DNA of 64,000 nucleotides from Onthophagus taurus (GCF_036711975.1 NC_091975.1:15068501-15132500); one strand, 5' to 3'. Shown: positions 31,026-41,812, numbered from the stretch's first letter. The notes: generated from the letters alone by a model not told the origin. Numbers and translations are program-made.

Positions 31026-31251
31026 GGCGCAGTCAGTAGTATTATTTCGTCTCAACAGTGCTCGAAACTAATCGAAGAAAATTGGGACTGGTGAATTTTA
31101 ATTCTAAGTGACGCGAATCTACACAAGTGAAAGTGATCTGTAAGGCAAGCTAACCCAAGGCTCCAGACCTTAAATTGGCACGACTCAACCACAAGGGAGA
31201 AGCCGTTCTGTTTGTACCCGTACATCCTGAAGTGTACCCAAAGAAGCAGGA

Positions 31252-33941
31252 AAGAAGTATCTACGACCGATACAAGTGAGCAACAAGTAAATGCGACTAT
31301 TCGGGGTGTACAGTCCAGGTTTTAATTAAAGAAACAACTTTTTAAAAAGCTAATATTTCGGTTATTTATTGTAACCTTCCTCAGAGCATTTTTTATTGCT
31401 ACAAGAGATTAACAAAGTTAGAGTTATAAATTGTATATTTAATAAACACTTACTTGTTTTTTGAAACTAACAATTGTAGTACAACCGAAAAACGTCATCA
31501 TAATTAACGGATCATAAAGCATCAAGCGAACTATTAACACAACTGCATGAATCAACGTGCGTACAAGATGTCTGATAGGTAAAACCTCTTTTATATAAAA
31601 ATAACAAGTGCGTTTTAGAATTGAAGAAAAAACTCTTTAAGCATTGATACCAACCAAAAATTTTGCGATCAGGAATGCACTGCGCAAGCGTCAAAATTTT
31701 TGCGGTGAAGCCGCCTAAATTTAAACTTGAGAATATAAAATTATAAAAAATTTTTAAAAATTGAATCGATTAATAAAAAATTAAGACAAGAACAGATTGA
31801 CAAACAGTTTAAAATCCTAAATCAGTGGATAAAACATATGTGATCGGGTGACAATAGGATTAAATTTAATTAATTTTTTCTTTTTTACGAACCTTGTCGT
31901 TAGCGAACAATAAAGCGTATATATTACTAAGGTTCTGAGTATCAGTTTTAAAGTTAATAGAATCCTCCGTATAATTAATATGTACCATTTCTAAAAAGAG
32001 TCTAATGAAATAGTTAGGTTCAGTATCTAGTATTTTAACATTATCAAAATCAAACCGGTGACCCGTGTCTGTAGCATGTTGGGATAAAGCACAAGTAGAC
32101 TTTCTAAGATTGCAATCACTTTTATGTTTGGAGACCCTACGTTTCAGCCACTGATCCGTTTGACCAACGTATTTGCCATTACATGCACCACAAGGAATGC
32201 AGTAAATAACACCAGATTTTAATTGGTCCTGTCCTTAACATTCGTGAAAAACTTTTGTAACTTGTTATCGTAACAGTCAACAATCTGCATATCGTCCAGG
32301 GAATTTAGTACCCGTTTTATTTTTTCACTTAAATTAGTGACAAAAGGAACTTTTTTATATTTAACTATGGTGTTTTGTTCATTCATCCTGTTGTTGTTAA
32401 GGTGATTATGTATATTTGATGAAAACAGAAGTTTGTTAAGCAGATTGGACGGATAACCATTGTTAATAAATGTGTCTCTCAAGAAAGTTAGGTTATCTTT
32501 AAGGAATATAGGATCACAAATCTGTGTCACTCTGTGCTTCATCGCCAAAACAGTTGAAACCTTATGTCCAAAATTATGATCTGATTGAAAATGCAAATAT
32601 CTTCCCGAATAAGTTGGTTTAACATACCAATTGAAAAGAATGACATTATCTTCATTACGTATTAATTTCGTATCAAGAAAAGGAATACTATTGTCTTTCT
32701 CAACCTCTATGGTAAATTGAATGTTCGGATGAAAGTTGTTAAATGATTCTAAAACTATATCGATATCATCCCTGTGTACACCCAAAATTAAGTCGTCAAC
32801 ATATTTCTTAATGAATCAATTCTAAAATTTGTGTTGTTTAATTTTAAAACTTCATCAATTACAAAATCCATAACTAGTAAGGCTAAGACCGGAGAAATTT
32901 TTGAGCCCATCGGGGTACCTTCAACCTGGTGGTATACTACGTTATTATAGGTGAAAATGGAGGTATCAAAAATCAACTTTAAACCCGACAAAAAAGTGTT
33001 CTCATTCCAACTGCAATGTTGCGCAATCAACTCCCATTTATCCACGACAATCTTATTGACTAAATACAACGGAATAACCGTAAAAAGGCTCACGACATCA
33101 AGTGAAATCAAAATGTGATCCTGCAGAAGTTTGTAACCTTTAAAGTCATTAACAAATTCAAAAGTATTACTGATATTGTAGTTAGTCCTCTTGCTGAAAG
33201 CTGAGCTTAGCAAATCCGCCATGTATCCCGACAAACCGCACGACGCCGTGCCGATAACGAAATGATAGGTCTTAATGGTATTCCGTCCTTATGGATCTTA
33301 GGTAAGAAGTAAGCCTTAGCCAGAATAGAGTTATGTTTAGTCAACCTCTTAAGTTCACCATCATTGATGAATTTCTGTTCATACAGATGTTTAATTAAAA
33401 TTTTGTATTAAGAGGGTTTTTGTTGAGGACCTTATAGACTTTTGTGTCTCCCAACATTTCTGTGGCACCTCTTAGATAAGAATCTCTATCCATAAGAACT
33501 GTAGTAGCCCCCTTATCAGCTTTTGTTATAATAACTGAAGGGTTTTCTTTAATGAATTTTTTTGTGTTAATTAACATTTCATTTAGTCCACAGTGCAACA
33601 CATCACACGCTTCGCGGGAACATTGATAATTTGTGATAATATTCGTTAATTTAGCCCTCACTATATTCCGCTGTGACGGATTTACATTGTAAATAATATT
33701 TTCTAAGAACATTAGCAAACGTTTTAAGTTAAAGTTAAAGCTATTTGTTGGTAGATGATGTTTGTTGGTGAAACTTTGTTAATCTTTTGTAGCAATAAAA
33801 AATGCTCTGAGGACGGTTACAATAAATAACCGAAATATTAGCTTTTTAAAAAGTTGTTTCTTTAATTAAAACCTGGACCGTACACCCCGAATAGTCACAT
33901 TTACTAGTTGCTCACTTGTATCGGTCGTAGATACTTCTTTT
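31252..33941 (-). mobile_element. Penelope-like element 2 with inverted termini
   Basis: Sequences of about 150 bases at 31252-31405 and 33785-33941 are inverted copies (aagtatctacgaccgataca ... ttttaattaaagaaacaact). They lie around one reverse transcriptase/GIY-YIG gene on the minus strand. Penelope-like elements often carry such terminal repeats. Many small differences between the two repeats indicate age. Confidence 0.75.
31870..33718 (-). pseudogene. Penelope-like RT plus GIY-YIG protein, frameshifted
   Basis: From 33718 the order is: N-terminal RT part (VIITKADKGATTVLMDRDSY), a break near 33395-33235, the RT core (LISLDVVSLFTVIPL and VEGTPMGSKISPVLA), then the catalytic KKYVDDLILG near 32785-32810, where a one-base change shifts the frame. 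The thumb region follows (32785-32219). A GIY-YIG domain at about 32220-31980 reads SGVIYCIPCGACNGKYVGQT. The gene ends near 31868. These proteins reverse transcribe and insert the element. This copy is inactive. Confidence 0.85.
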
Positions 33942-34290
33942 CTGCATCGTCATTAACAAAAGCCAGTAACAGCAATGGACCGAGGTTGGATCCCTGACGA
34001 TGTTCAGAGGCGTCGCCGTAAGGCGACTAGCGTGTATCACAGAACGAGATTTCTAGTACTCTTTCAGTATTGTACATAGGTGTATGGTTAGGTTTTGATT
34101 TATTTCTCACGCAAGTGTATGCCAGTTTCTTTTATTTCCGCTCTTTATTTTATTTCGCTATATTCCTCTTTAGTTTAAATTGAGTTTAGTTCATTGGTAT
34201 CTTTAGTTTAAATTACATTTTTAGTTTTAAAGTAATTTTTACTTCTTATTGCTGCTTATTGCGTTTCTTTTTATTTTTTACACTTTTATC

Positions 34291-35678
34291 ATGGGCTCAC
34301 CGATACAAAATTTAGAGGGATGGATACAAGGTTGTCATGGGCTGTCTGTTTTACGCGAAAATGCAGTATTTTGTAAGGTTTGTTCCACTACCATAGTGTG
34401 CCGGCAAAAGAGATACGTGGTTCAGCACATGGAATCTGCAAAACATGCGAAAAATAGCGACCCATTAAAAGCGGCGTTTGCAGAGGAATTGCGAGGCATT
34501 CTTGTCGTCCGACATTCCACTAACTAAATTAAAAAATCCTAGGTTAAGATCTTTCTTAGAGAAATATACTCAACAAAAAGTACCTGATGAATCGACTTTA
34601 CATAGGTTTTATCTACCTAAAGTATATACTAAGGTGATGGAACCTATTAAAAATAAATTGTTAAACAACTACATATGGATAAGTGCCGAAGAAACTACGG
34701 ATATTGTTGGTAAATGCGTTGTTAACGTGCTAGCAGGGATTATGCATCCTACTCAGGTGTCTCAACCTTACTTAATAGCTACAAAAATGTTCACTAAAGT
34801 TAACGCAGACACAATAGTAGCAGTTATCTGCGATAGCATAAGGCCTATCGTAAAAGAAAATCCCGAAAAGGTTCTCTTGTTTGTCTCAGATGCAGCAGCA
34901 TATATGTTAAAAGCGGGTAAATTGCTGAAGACAATGTATCCAAATATGTTGCATATAACCTGTATCGTACATGGTCTCCATCGAATATGTGAGTTTGTCA
35001 GAGATCATTTCTCAGATCTTGACAAATTTATTAGTTTGTGCAAGAAAATATTTTTGAAAGCTCCTCTACGAGTTTCAGTATATAGAGAAATGTGCGAGAA
35101 TTTACCACTTCCTCCTTCACCCGTAATCACTCGTTGGGGAACATGGATTGAAGCTTGCATTTTTTATGCAGATAATTTTGAAACCGTCACAAACTGCATT
35201 TTACAGCTCGAAAATGATGCTAATGTAAAAAAATGATTGAAATGCCAGATTTGCATGAGCAATTCAAATATGTTAAAGAAAATTTTTTTAAATTAACAGA
35301 CAAAATAAAATACTTTCAAAAACAAGGCCTTCCGATTGAAGAATCGGTGAAGGTTTCCTTTTGGACGAACTGAAACAAATTCCAGGTGAATTCTGTACAT
35401 CGTTTAATCATAAAATTCGGGACGTACTTAATCGGAACCCAGATTTAAATATTATAGAACAATTTGCAAAACAAAATATAAGTGAAGAATTGAAATGTAA
35501 GTATGAAACGTTACGTCCATATTTTAATTATGCTGTATTAACCAGTTGCGATGTGGAACGGTCATTTTCAAAATTTAACAGCATTTTTACATCTCGAAGG
35601 ACGTCAATTAGGGAAAGAAATTTAGAAATGGTTGTTTCAGTTGCCGTAAATACTCCCTATAAATTCGAAAATGACTAG
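34291..35678 (+). pseudogene. hAT-superfamily transposase, frameshifted
   Basis: The N-terminus (34291-34500) has a BED-type zinc-finger-like segment (FCKVCSTTIVCRQ...VVQHMESAKH). The body (34500-35225) includes ETTDIVGKCVVNVLAGI, LFVSDAAAYMLKAGK and CIVHGLHRICEFV. The C-terminus (35430-35678) has the hAT dimerisation block CDVERSFSKFNSIFTSRRTSI. Frameshifts near 34500, 35225 and 35355 break it into four frames. It is relatively close to CGGBP1-like hAT proteins by feel only. I could not identify the terminal repeats with certainty. Confidence 0.75.
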
Positions 35679-35689
35679 CGTGTCCTATT

Positions 35690-36230
35690 TTTATCGTCGT
35701 AAGTCGCTAATATTACAGATCTTGTGATCTTTAAAATACAAATACGGGGCGCGTTCACAGTTATAACCAGTGGGAACACCACGCCACTGTCTGCCATTGC
35801 CGAACAAGTTGTTTCGTGTGGTGGGGGACGCGTAAGCTAAACTCGCCGCGCTCTGGTTATATAATATTTGTTTACAAAATAATTTAAAGTCGATTATTTT
35901 AATAGAAGTTTTTGATAACTCTACCAGGTGGCGCTAAATACTGGTATATAAATCAATATTTTTGAGGTTATCCTAATAACTATTGATCGCATTCAATTCT
36001 TTTATAAACAATATTTGCTAAGAATTAAAATACAAACAGCTTTTATTAACGACATTTTGTGATTAAACGAAATTTTAATTTCCCAATGAACAGTACGTTA
36101 ACTTTTTTCCTCTTTTAGTTCGTTCGACTCGGATGTTCCACTTCTAGTAAATGCATTAATAGATCAGCCCATTAATAATTGATTTTACGACCATCATAAT
36201 TGATTTTATAATAATGTTCTTTTCCCTACA
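35690..36230. other. Gap with no supported gene
   Basis: A GC-richer patch at 35745-35870 (gcgcgttcacagttataacc ... ccgcgctctggttat) interrupts AT-rich DNA and may belong to the 3' end of the hAT element. No frame or RNA gene is visible. Confidence 0.35.
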
Positions 36231-36305
36231 TTGTCCTCTAGGAAGTCGCATCAATACAGCGATAGATTCCTGAATCAACGTTGCTTTATTTCGCCCCCAA
36301 TCAAA

Positions 36306-37075
36306 ATGTTAAAAACATTGGGTTATTATCTGTTCGAAGAAAAGTTTCGCGAATATCTGTGTTGGCCTACCTCGCGAGGACTTCGAGGATTCGGCCCAAC
36401 AATTTTGATTTTAGTCAATATTGTTTGGGGAATTTATCCATTCATAATTGAAGTTAAAAGTAAGTGATTACTAAATATATTATTTCTCGTTATTTTTTTT
36501 TTGTAATTTTTAGATTACCAAGTTAATTTTGGACCATGTTTGATTCACACTGAGTATATGTTCGCGGGTCTACTACTTATGTGCAATAACCTTCAATTAT
36601 TACGGAATCGTGATGGATTATTCAAAATGATTTATTTATTCAGTGATTTTAGTCACTTTGGTAAACCGAAATTGAATGCATTTTTCGAAAAAATTGTCAA
36701 AATTTTATTTAAATTAATTCGTTATGTAGCATTTCTTGGTGCGCATTTCATTGTACTAACATTAATTGTACTAGATGATGACTGTATCGCTTTTAAAAGT
36801 ACTAAATATTGTTCAATAGTCCCATATTACGTCCCATTTGATGCAAAACCCTGGCAAATAACATTGATAATGTTATTTCAAGTATACACTATTAGTGTGG
36901 GGTTAAATGTTTTGTTGTCTATATTGTTGTTATATTATTATTCGCTGGAATTAATAGTTGCGCGTATTAAACATCTTAACAAACTTATTGGTGAAGTGAA
37001 TTTAAGTGAGAACAAGAAAAACAACTTTAATGCTTTACGAGATATAGTGTTATATCAGCAACACATATTCAAGTA
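36306..37075 (+). pseudogene. Insect odorant receptor OR2, truncated
   Basis: Exon 1 (36306-36459) starts MLKTLGYYLFEEKFREYLCWP. A 55-bp intron (gtaagt...ttttag) is followed by exon 2 from 36515, in phase. The protein aligns along its length with OR1 (WPTSRGLRGFGPTILILVNIVWGIYPFIIE against WPSAQGLRGLAPTILVVINVIW). It lacks the segment of OR1 after FIIE that would form the second membrane span. The frame ends ...YQQHIF at about 37074, just where a donor (gtaatg) would be, but no later exons follow. Instead, a retrotransposon ORF1 fragment and the outer Polinton begin. The C-terminal WY...RK signature is missing. Confidence 0.7.
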
Positions 37076-37117
37076 ATGTAATAATACACATATTCAATAT
37101 AATCGATAGAGCTCCCC

Positions 37118-37507
37118 ACCGTGGAAGCCTACCACGCTCTGGTGAAAATGTTGATGGCTGGTAAACACCAGTACCATACATTTGCCCTCCCCTATGATAA
37201 GCCGTTAAAGGTTGTCTTTAGAGGCGTCCCTACCAGTATCGGGGAGGACAGCATTGCTGCCGACCTGAGAAAACATGTATTCTGGCCTGAAATCGGGAAG
37301 CGGTTGCGCCAGGGCTCTGAACGGAGGCCAATTCCCCTGGTTCTGTGCGTCTTGAAAAAGACCGCGGACGCCAAGAGGATTTTCGACCTCAAGACGGTAA
37401 AGGGATTAACCATTACGGTCGAGAGCGCTAAAAAGAAGACGGAAGTTGGTCAGTGTCATCGCTGTCAGCGTTACGGCCACTCCCAACGAATGTGCAATAG
37501 TAGATAA
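37118..37507 (+). pseudogene. Non-LTR retrotransposon ORF1 (gag-like) fragment
   Basis: This frame, open at its 5' end, encodes KPLKVVFRGVPTSIGEDSI and ends with a zinc knuckle (CHRCQRYGHSQRMC) and stop. It matches the pre-C2HC plus knuckle arrangement of Jockey/I-type ORF1 proteins. It is GC-richer than its surroundings. It is cut at both sides, on the left at OR2 and on the right at the outer Polinton end at about 37508. Confidence 0.7.
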
Positions 37508-37563
37508 TAAACGCCGGTTCTGGAGCGGAAGTCAATCCCCATCCCCCTAATCACCCATGACGT

Positions 37564-37665
37564 CACTTCCGGTGTCATCCCACTTCCGGTATCTTGTCAC
37601 TTCCGGTATCTTGTCACTTCCGGTATCTTGTCACTTCCGGTATCTTGTCACTTCCGGTGTCATCT
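37564..37665 (+). repeat. Six tandem 17-bp repeats
   Basis: The unit is cacttccggtatcttgt, in six copies. The first and last end gtgtcatc(c) instead of gtatcttgt. It lies at the presumed end of the outer Polinton and overlaps the 3' end of the gene at 37631-37966, whose last residues (TRYRK) and stop are encoded by repeat units. Confidence 0.9.
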
Positions 37666-37966
37666 TCAACCCCATGTGACTGCCCTTTTGGCCCTTCAAC
37701 CCCCATCCAAGCCTAATCGAATCGAGTTGCTCTTGTCCGTGGATGATATCTTTCCAAATGTTCTCAGCGTAAAGGGGTGGTATATATACCCTAACGTGCT
37801 CCAATTCTGCCAGAAGGTCTTGATATGATTCCGGATCTTGCGTGAAACGTATCACCCGATACACCCTATTCTTCTCTAACGACGAAATGGGAACTTTAGG
37901 TTTGTCCGCGTTTATACCTAAGGCATTTAAACCTTGTATCGCAACAATCAAATCGCGTTGGGACAT
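37631..37966 (-). CDS. Small Polinton-type protein, OB-fold-like pattern (111 aa)
   Basis: It starts MSQRDLIVAIQGLNALGI. Residues 29-75 (LEKNRVYRVIRF...VRVYIPPLYAENI) follow the pattern Y-x-I/V ... V-x-V-x-(L/I)PP also seen in the 159-aa protein at 38292 and in the inner Polinton's 89-aa protein at 51537. The pattern suggests a small beta-barrel, perhaps a DNA-binding protein; this is inference. The C-terminal end is made of the 17-bp repeats. A TATA-rich stretch (tatatattatatatcg) lies about 50 bases upstream. Confidence 0.5.
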   Translation of the reverse strand: MSQRDLIVAIQGLNALGINADKPKVPISSLEKNRVYRVIRFTQDPESYQDLLAELEHVRVYIPPLYAENIWKDIIHGQEQLDSIRLGWGLKGQKGSHMGLKMTPEVTRYRK

Positions 37967-37978
37967 ATCGTAACGCTA

Positions 37979-38291
37979 AACGTCGACTGAAATTTAAAAC
38001 GGTGGCGATATATAATATATATTTGGGAGGAGAGAAAAATTACATAAGCGCCATCTATACTACAATAGGTCGCACATAAATTTCAGATAACGCTCAATGG
38101 GAGACGGCGTCAACGATCGTATGCTTATCAGCGGAAGTTAATCCCCCGCGGAGCGATGACTTAAAATATGTTCTTTATTAGTATTATTGATTGATTGATT
38201 GATGGTAGGAGGAAGAGAAAATCACAAAAAATTACAGTTAATACATATATTGAAAATTTAAATTTCAATTAAACATAATTAACGGATAAGA
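37979..38291. other. Intergenic stretch with short repeats
   Basis: The sequence gcggaagttaatcccccgcgg at 38131 echoes the terminal motif near 37520, and ttgattgattgattgatgg lies at 38187. No gene is seen. Confidence 0.4.
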
Positions 38292-38771
38292 TTAGTCAGT
38301 ACCGTTCACGACATCGGTCGCTAAATTGTAATAGAAACCGTCTTGGTTACGTTCGCGAAGAGGGGCCCGTGCTGCCCCATGATATCGTCTGCTGACGGGT
38401 GTGGACACTTCCGGAACAGTATGGGCCACCACCAAATTTTCAGCGACGTCCGCTACCGGAGAAGGAATCGTATAAATTTTCTGATCGAATCGGATTAAAT
38501 TCACAGGATTCTGTTTCCCAAAATCCCTCTTTCCGAGATATACTAAAGACATCCTATCGAGGGACCGTAACTCTTCATCGGTTATAGCTTCGGCAATTCT
38601 CAACGGTAAATATACCGCAAAACCATCTTCCAACTCAACAATAACGGAGGGCCATTTGTTCGATGCGATTCTTTTAGCTCTCACAATCGGGTAAGGATGA
38701 TCGATTTGTAGCGAAGAAAGCGAACGTTTCAATGGGAAAACGTATGAACCCAAAAGATTTAGACGAGACAT
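38292..38771 (-). CDS. Polinton-type small protein, OB-fold-like pattern (159 aa)
   Basis: It starts MSRLNLLGSYVFPLKRSL. The core (about 23-75) reads HPYPIVRAKRIASNKWPSVI, then V-x-L-E-D-G-x-A-V-Y-L-P-L-R and D-x-x-L-x-x-L. The pattern matches the inner Polinton protein at 51537-51806 (KRYKIINFKII...AVLVNLLDEGDVILPKRF). The region after residue 90 is proline- and arginine-rich. I take it as a conserved Polinton accessory protein, with single-strand binding one possibility. No function is proven. Confidence 0.55.
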   Translation of the reverse strand: MSRLNLLGSYVFPLKRSLSSLQIDHPYPIVRAKRIASNKWPSVIVELEDGFAVYLPLRIAEAITDEELRSLDRMSLVYLGKRDFGKQNPVNLIRFDQKIYTIPSPVADVAENLVVAHTVPEVSTPVSRRYHGAARAPLRERNQDGFYYNLATDVVNGTD

Positions 38772-39169
38772 CTTATCAGTATGAACGGCTACCTCGGACT
38801 ACATTGAAATTACGGTAGGAGTAGTAATTACCCTAAGCCAAAAAGATGCGCGCGCATTAGTGAATCCACCAATTAGAAAATCTAAAAACCGCAAAATACC
38901 CTTGAAGTAAGGGAGTACCTCCCTCATTATTGCATCATCCCTATCGCTGTCGTTAATCAAATTAGATTGATGTAAATTAAAAAGATTTAATTTAAAATAA
39001 ATAAAATAATTTAACGTAATTATCACTAGAATAAAAATCGCGCAACCGTTAAATGGGGTTAATGTGGTTAGATAAAGATTACGAATTCTCGACTTTTCGC
39101 TTAAATACAATAGTTTTAAATTAAGGAGTTTAGTATCATTTAACTTGTTTTACGTTAACATATACTACA

Positions 39170-39894
39170 ATGGCTTTGATCAACGCACCTTCACTGAAAG
39201 ATTTGGCTCAAGCGAAAATCAATTTAAACATATCGAATCGTCTACATGTACTATCACTCAAAGAATACTTGCCGTGGAAAGTAGTGTTAGACTTATGGAA
39301 CACGTGGTTCCAGGATAATTGGTTCGAGCTTGGAACGCATAAAAAATGTTCCGATGATGTGGACGTGAGGTGCATTACAATGGATGTATTTAATTATAAA
39401 CTGAATCATAAGTTACAATGCGCCATCTTTAGAAATGTTGAAATTTTCAGGTAAATTAGAAATTAAAATATAGTCTTTAAAGATAATTAAGATGTTAATA
39501 ATAATACTTTAGTGGTGAAATTTTCAATCAAATAAATGGGGATGGAGTAGTATACAAGAGCATATCATACGATCACACTAAACACGGGCGTGTATGCGGT
39601 CATTGTTGGGATATGTTCGATTCGGAGCTTAGATTTGGTTCTTTAGGAAATAAAGAAGGATTTCAACTCAAACCACAAAACAGCAGAATTCGGGGGTTTC
39701 AAATTATAAATAAGAGTGAATCCATTCTTGGGGGGTTTAAAATTATAAATAAGAGTGAATTCATTGAGCTAGTGGAAAGCGAGAAAATGTGGTGGGCGTT
39801 CTGCTTGAAGAAACCAAATTTTCGAGTAAGTTTAAGAGTAGAATGTTCCGAAGTTGTATACCAATTTTTAATGATAGAAGTAGCTCGCTATTAA
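39170..39894 (+). CDS. Two-exon gene, 220-aa protein of unknown function
   Basis: Exon 1 is 39170-39450 (MALINAPSLKDLAQAKIN), then a 62-bp intron with gtaaat donor and tttag acceptor, then exon 2 39513-39894. The total of 663 nt gives exactly 221 codons, and the join is in phase. Exon 2 has HGRVCGHCWDMF, a possible metal-binding knuckle, and a repeated GFQIINKSES / GFKIINKSEF pair from a short internal duplication. It is on the opposite strand to the outer Polinton genes on both sides and sits within that element, so it is likely an accessory gene. I do not recognise the family. Confidence 0.6.
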
Positions 39895-40309
39895 ATCAAT
39901 AGAAAAGGATATTGTAATAGTGTATAAAAATATCATTAAGAGCACGTTTTACTGGAAATAGACTAATTTCAAATTAAATTTAAAGTTTTAAATAATGTAG
40001 GTATATTATTTTTAAAATAAGCTTGTAAGTTAAATATAAAAGATAAGTTAGTTTATTATAAATAAGGTATACTTTTTTAAATAAATAATTTTTTGTAATA
40101 TAAGCAATTGTTTGATATTTTTAAATAATCCAAACGCATTGAGGAATTAATATTAAATAACACTTTAAAGATATATGTAAGGGGGGATGGAGATTTGATA
40201 AAGAAAACAAATTAAATTCAGGTCAGCTCATTTTAATCTAAATAAATTAAAAAATTAAAGTTAATATAAATATAATAACAATGTAAAAAGATTAAACTCA
40301 CTCTCTAAT
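39895..40309. other. AT-rich gap without a gene
   Basis: No credible frame, repeat or signal is seen beyond poly(A)-addition-like aataaa motifs that could serve the convergent genes on each side. Confidence 0.4.
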
Positions 40310-40625
40310 TTATATAATATGGAGACATAAGTCCCCATATCGCAATAGAATAATCCTGACCCGAGGGGCGTATAACCCCTCGGACACTTGTATCGAGGCA
40401 ACAGCCTCGACATGAAAATCGATTTCTGCACCTTCTAAATTTAAAGATAGAAATCAATTAAAAAAATGAAATTAAACTCCGAAGGGAGACTTACTTTTAA
40501 ATGGGGGGGGCAGGAGCCTCCCCGCTATCTCCTCCACTATTAGTTTAACTGAAAAAATATGAATTTTAAACTCAAAACTTAAACTAAACTTTAACAATTT
40601 AGAGCTCACCTCTTTGATTATACAT
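40310..40625 (-). CDS. Three-exon mini-gene, 64-aa product
   Basis: Exon 1 is 40625-40610 (16 nt, MYNQR), exon 2 40548-40495 (54 nt), exon 3 40434-40310 (125 nt), giving exactly 65 codons with the stop. Donors are gtgagc and gtaagt, and acceptors are ttttttcag and aaatttag. The product includes GRLLPPPFKKGAEIDFHVEA and ends ...GDLCLHII. A TATA box (gggtataaagcc, about 40660-40671) lies about 40 bases upstream. The three exons are too short to show as one open frame. The function is unknown. The layout with a tiny first exon resembles that at 9739-10043, but the proteins are not clearly alike. Confidence 0.55.
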
Positions 40626-40654
40626 AGTTAACAAAAAAATGCGGTAAAACGGTA

Positions 40655-40800
40655 TTGCATAAGGCTTTATACCCTTTACAGAGTATACCCTTATCAAGTG
40701 TGTGGTTTCCTAAGGAAACAACTTGGGTGCAACGTTCTTATGCTGCAAACCCTTATCAAATGTGGTTTCTTAAGGAAAAAGAAACTCGAGTAAAATTCCA
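40655..40800 (-). promoter_or_regulatory. TATA box and duplicated palindromic element
   Basis: Two direct repeats (cccttatcaagtgtgtggtttcctaaggaaac near 40690 and cccttatcaaatgtggtttcttaaggaaa near 40750; each also read in part) contain the palindromes tttcctaaggaaa and tttcttaaggaaa. They lie just upstream of the TATA box of the 64-aa gene and downstream of integrase. Spacing and duplication suggest binding sites of a regulator. No regulator is identified. Confidence 0.5.
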
Positions 40801-40865
40801 TAAAATAGACGTTTAAAAAATTAAATTTTATTTAAAAAAATAATTCACATCGATATAAAAAAATG

Positions 40866-41778
40866 TTATGATATATCTTTATTTGATATCCAAGAATTAT
40901 GGGATAAATCGAATCCTAACCATTTTACGTACAACTTTCACGAGGTAAACGTTGGGTTGAGCGGTCCTTTGAAGTTCGAATTCGTAAAAAGCGCCTTTAA
41001 TCGGCTGGCCACGCACATCCTCCAATAAATATGAAATTGGATTTGTGATATTCACTTTAACGATTTTAAACAATTCGGCGGTCCAGTTGGGCAGATATCC
41101 TTTATCAAACACATGTTTATATTTACTGATACGAACAGCGTCTCCAACTCTAAACTTTCCTCTACCGGCAATTTTAATATGATTGTACACTGTATCGAGA
41201 AGTTTATTCTCTACCGATTTCGAATTTATTTCAGACGGTTTCATTTTCGTAGTCGAATGTTTCGTACTGTTATATCGAGATGTTATATCCTCCAATAGGT
41301 GCACCCATTTATGATTTCCATATAGACTGAAGAACTTGTAGATTCTTTGTTTAACGGTTCGAATTACACGTTCAGCCATCGACTCTTTCATAACGCTATA
41401 CGATGAAAAATGATTAATTTTAAAATCCGACATCAACCGTTTAAATTGACTGTTGTAGAACTCTTTGCCCTGATCGGTTTGTAGATTTCGAGGCGCGCGA
41501 CCGTCGTCTGTGAGAATTGAGCGTAGCGCTGCGGTGACGTCCGTAGAATTTTTACTTTTTAACGGACGCGTCCAAAGAAACTTGGAGAAACAGTCTATAA
41601 CCACTAATATATATTTATATCCGGAATTCAATCTGGCAAACTCAATCATTTCAATTAGATCCGCCTGCCATAGATCATCGATCCCCTTCAGGATGGTTCT
41701 TCGTCTAGCGAAAATACGTCTAGCGGGGCGATGGAGCTCCTCCACAATGACACGTTTCGCATCTGACACCTTCTCCAT
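40866..41778 (-). pseudogene. Polinton integrase (outer), chromodomain frameshifted
   Basis: This is a retrovirus-type DDE integrase, which would insert the element. It starts at ATG 41778. The core has D40 (WQADLIEM), D102 (QTDQGKEF) and E136 (KESMAERVIR). The SH3-like tail is FRVGDAVRISKYKHVFDKGY, then TNPISYLLED. The open frame ends at 40897 after LVKVVRKMVRI. In another frame KWLGFDLSHNSWISN continues to a stop at 40866. That is the chromodomain tail present in the inner integrase (VKWFGMDERSWI). A small deletion near 40925 has therefore broken the chromodomain while the catalytic core is intact. It is convergent in order with the fibre-like gene, 34 bases upstream. Confidence 0.85.
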
Positions 41779-41812
41779 TGTGACAATTAAGGTTTGAGAC
41801 CAACCTTTTTCT

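Noticed and set aside
38799..39110. Minus-strand frame of 103 codons with two hydrophobic stretches
   Set aside because: It has no ATG at its start and no homologue I can name, and lies between two better genes. It could hold an exon (ending ITTPTVISM) but I could not find consistent splice sites.
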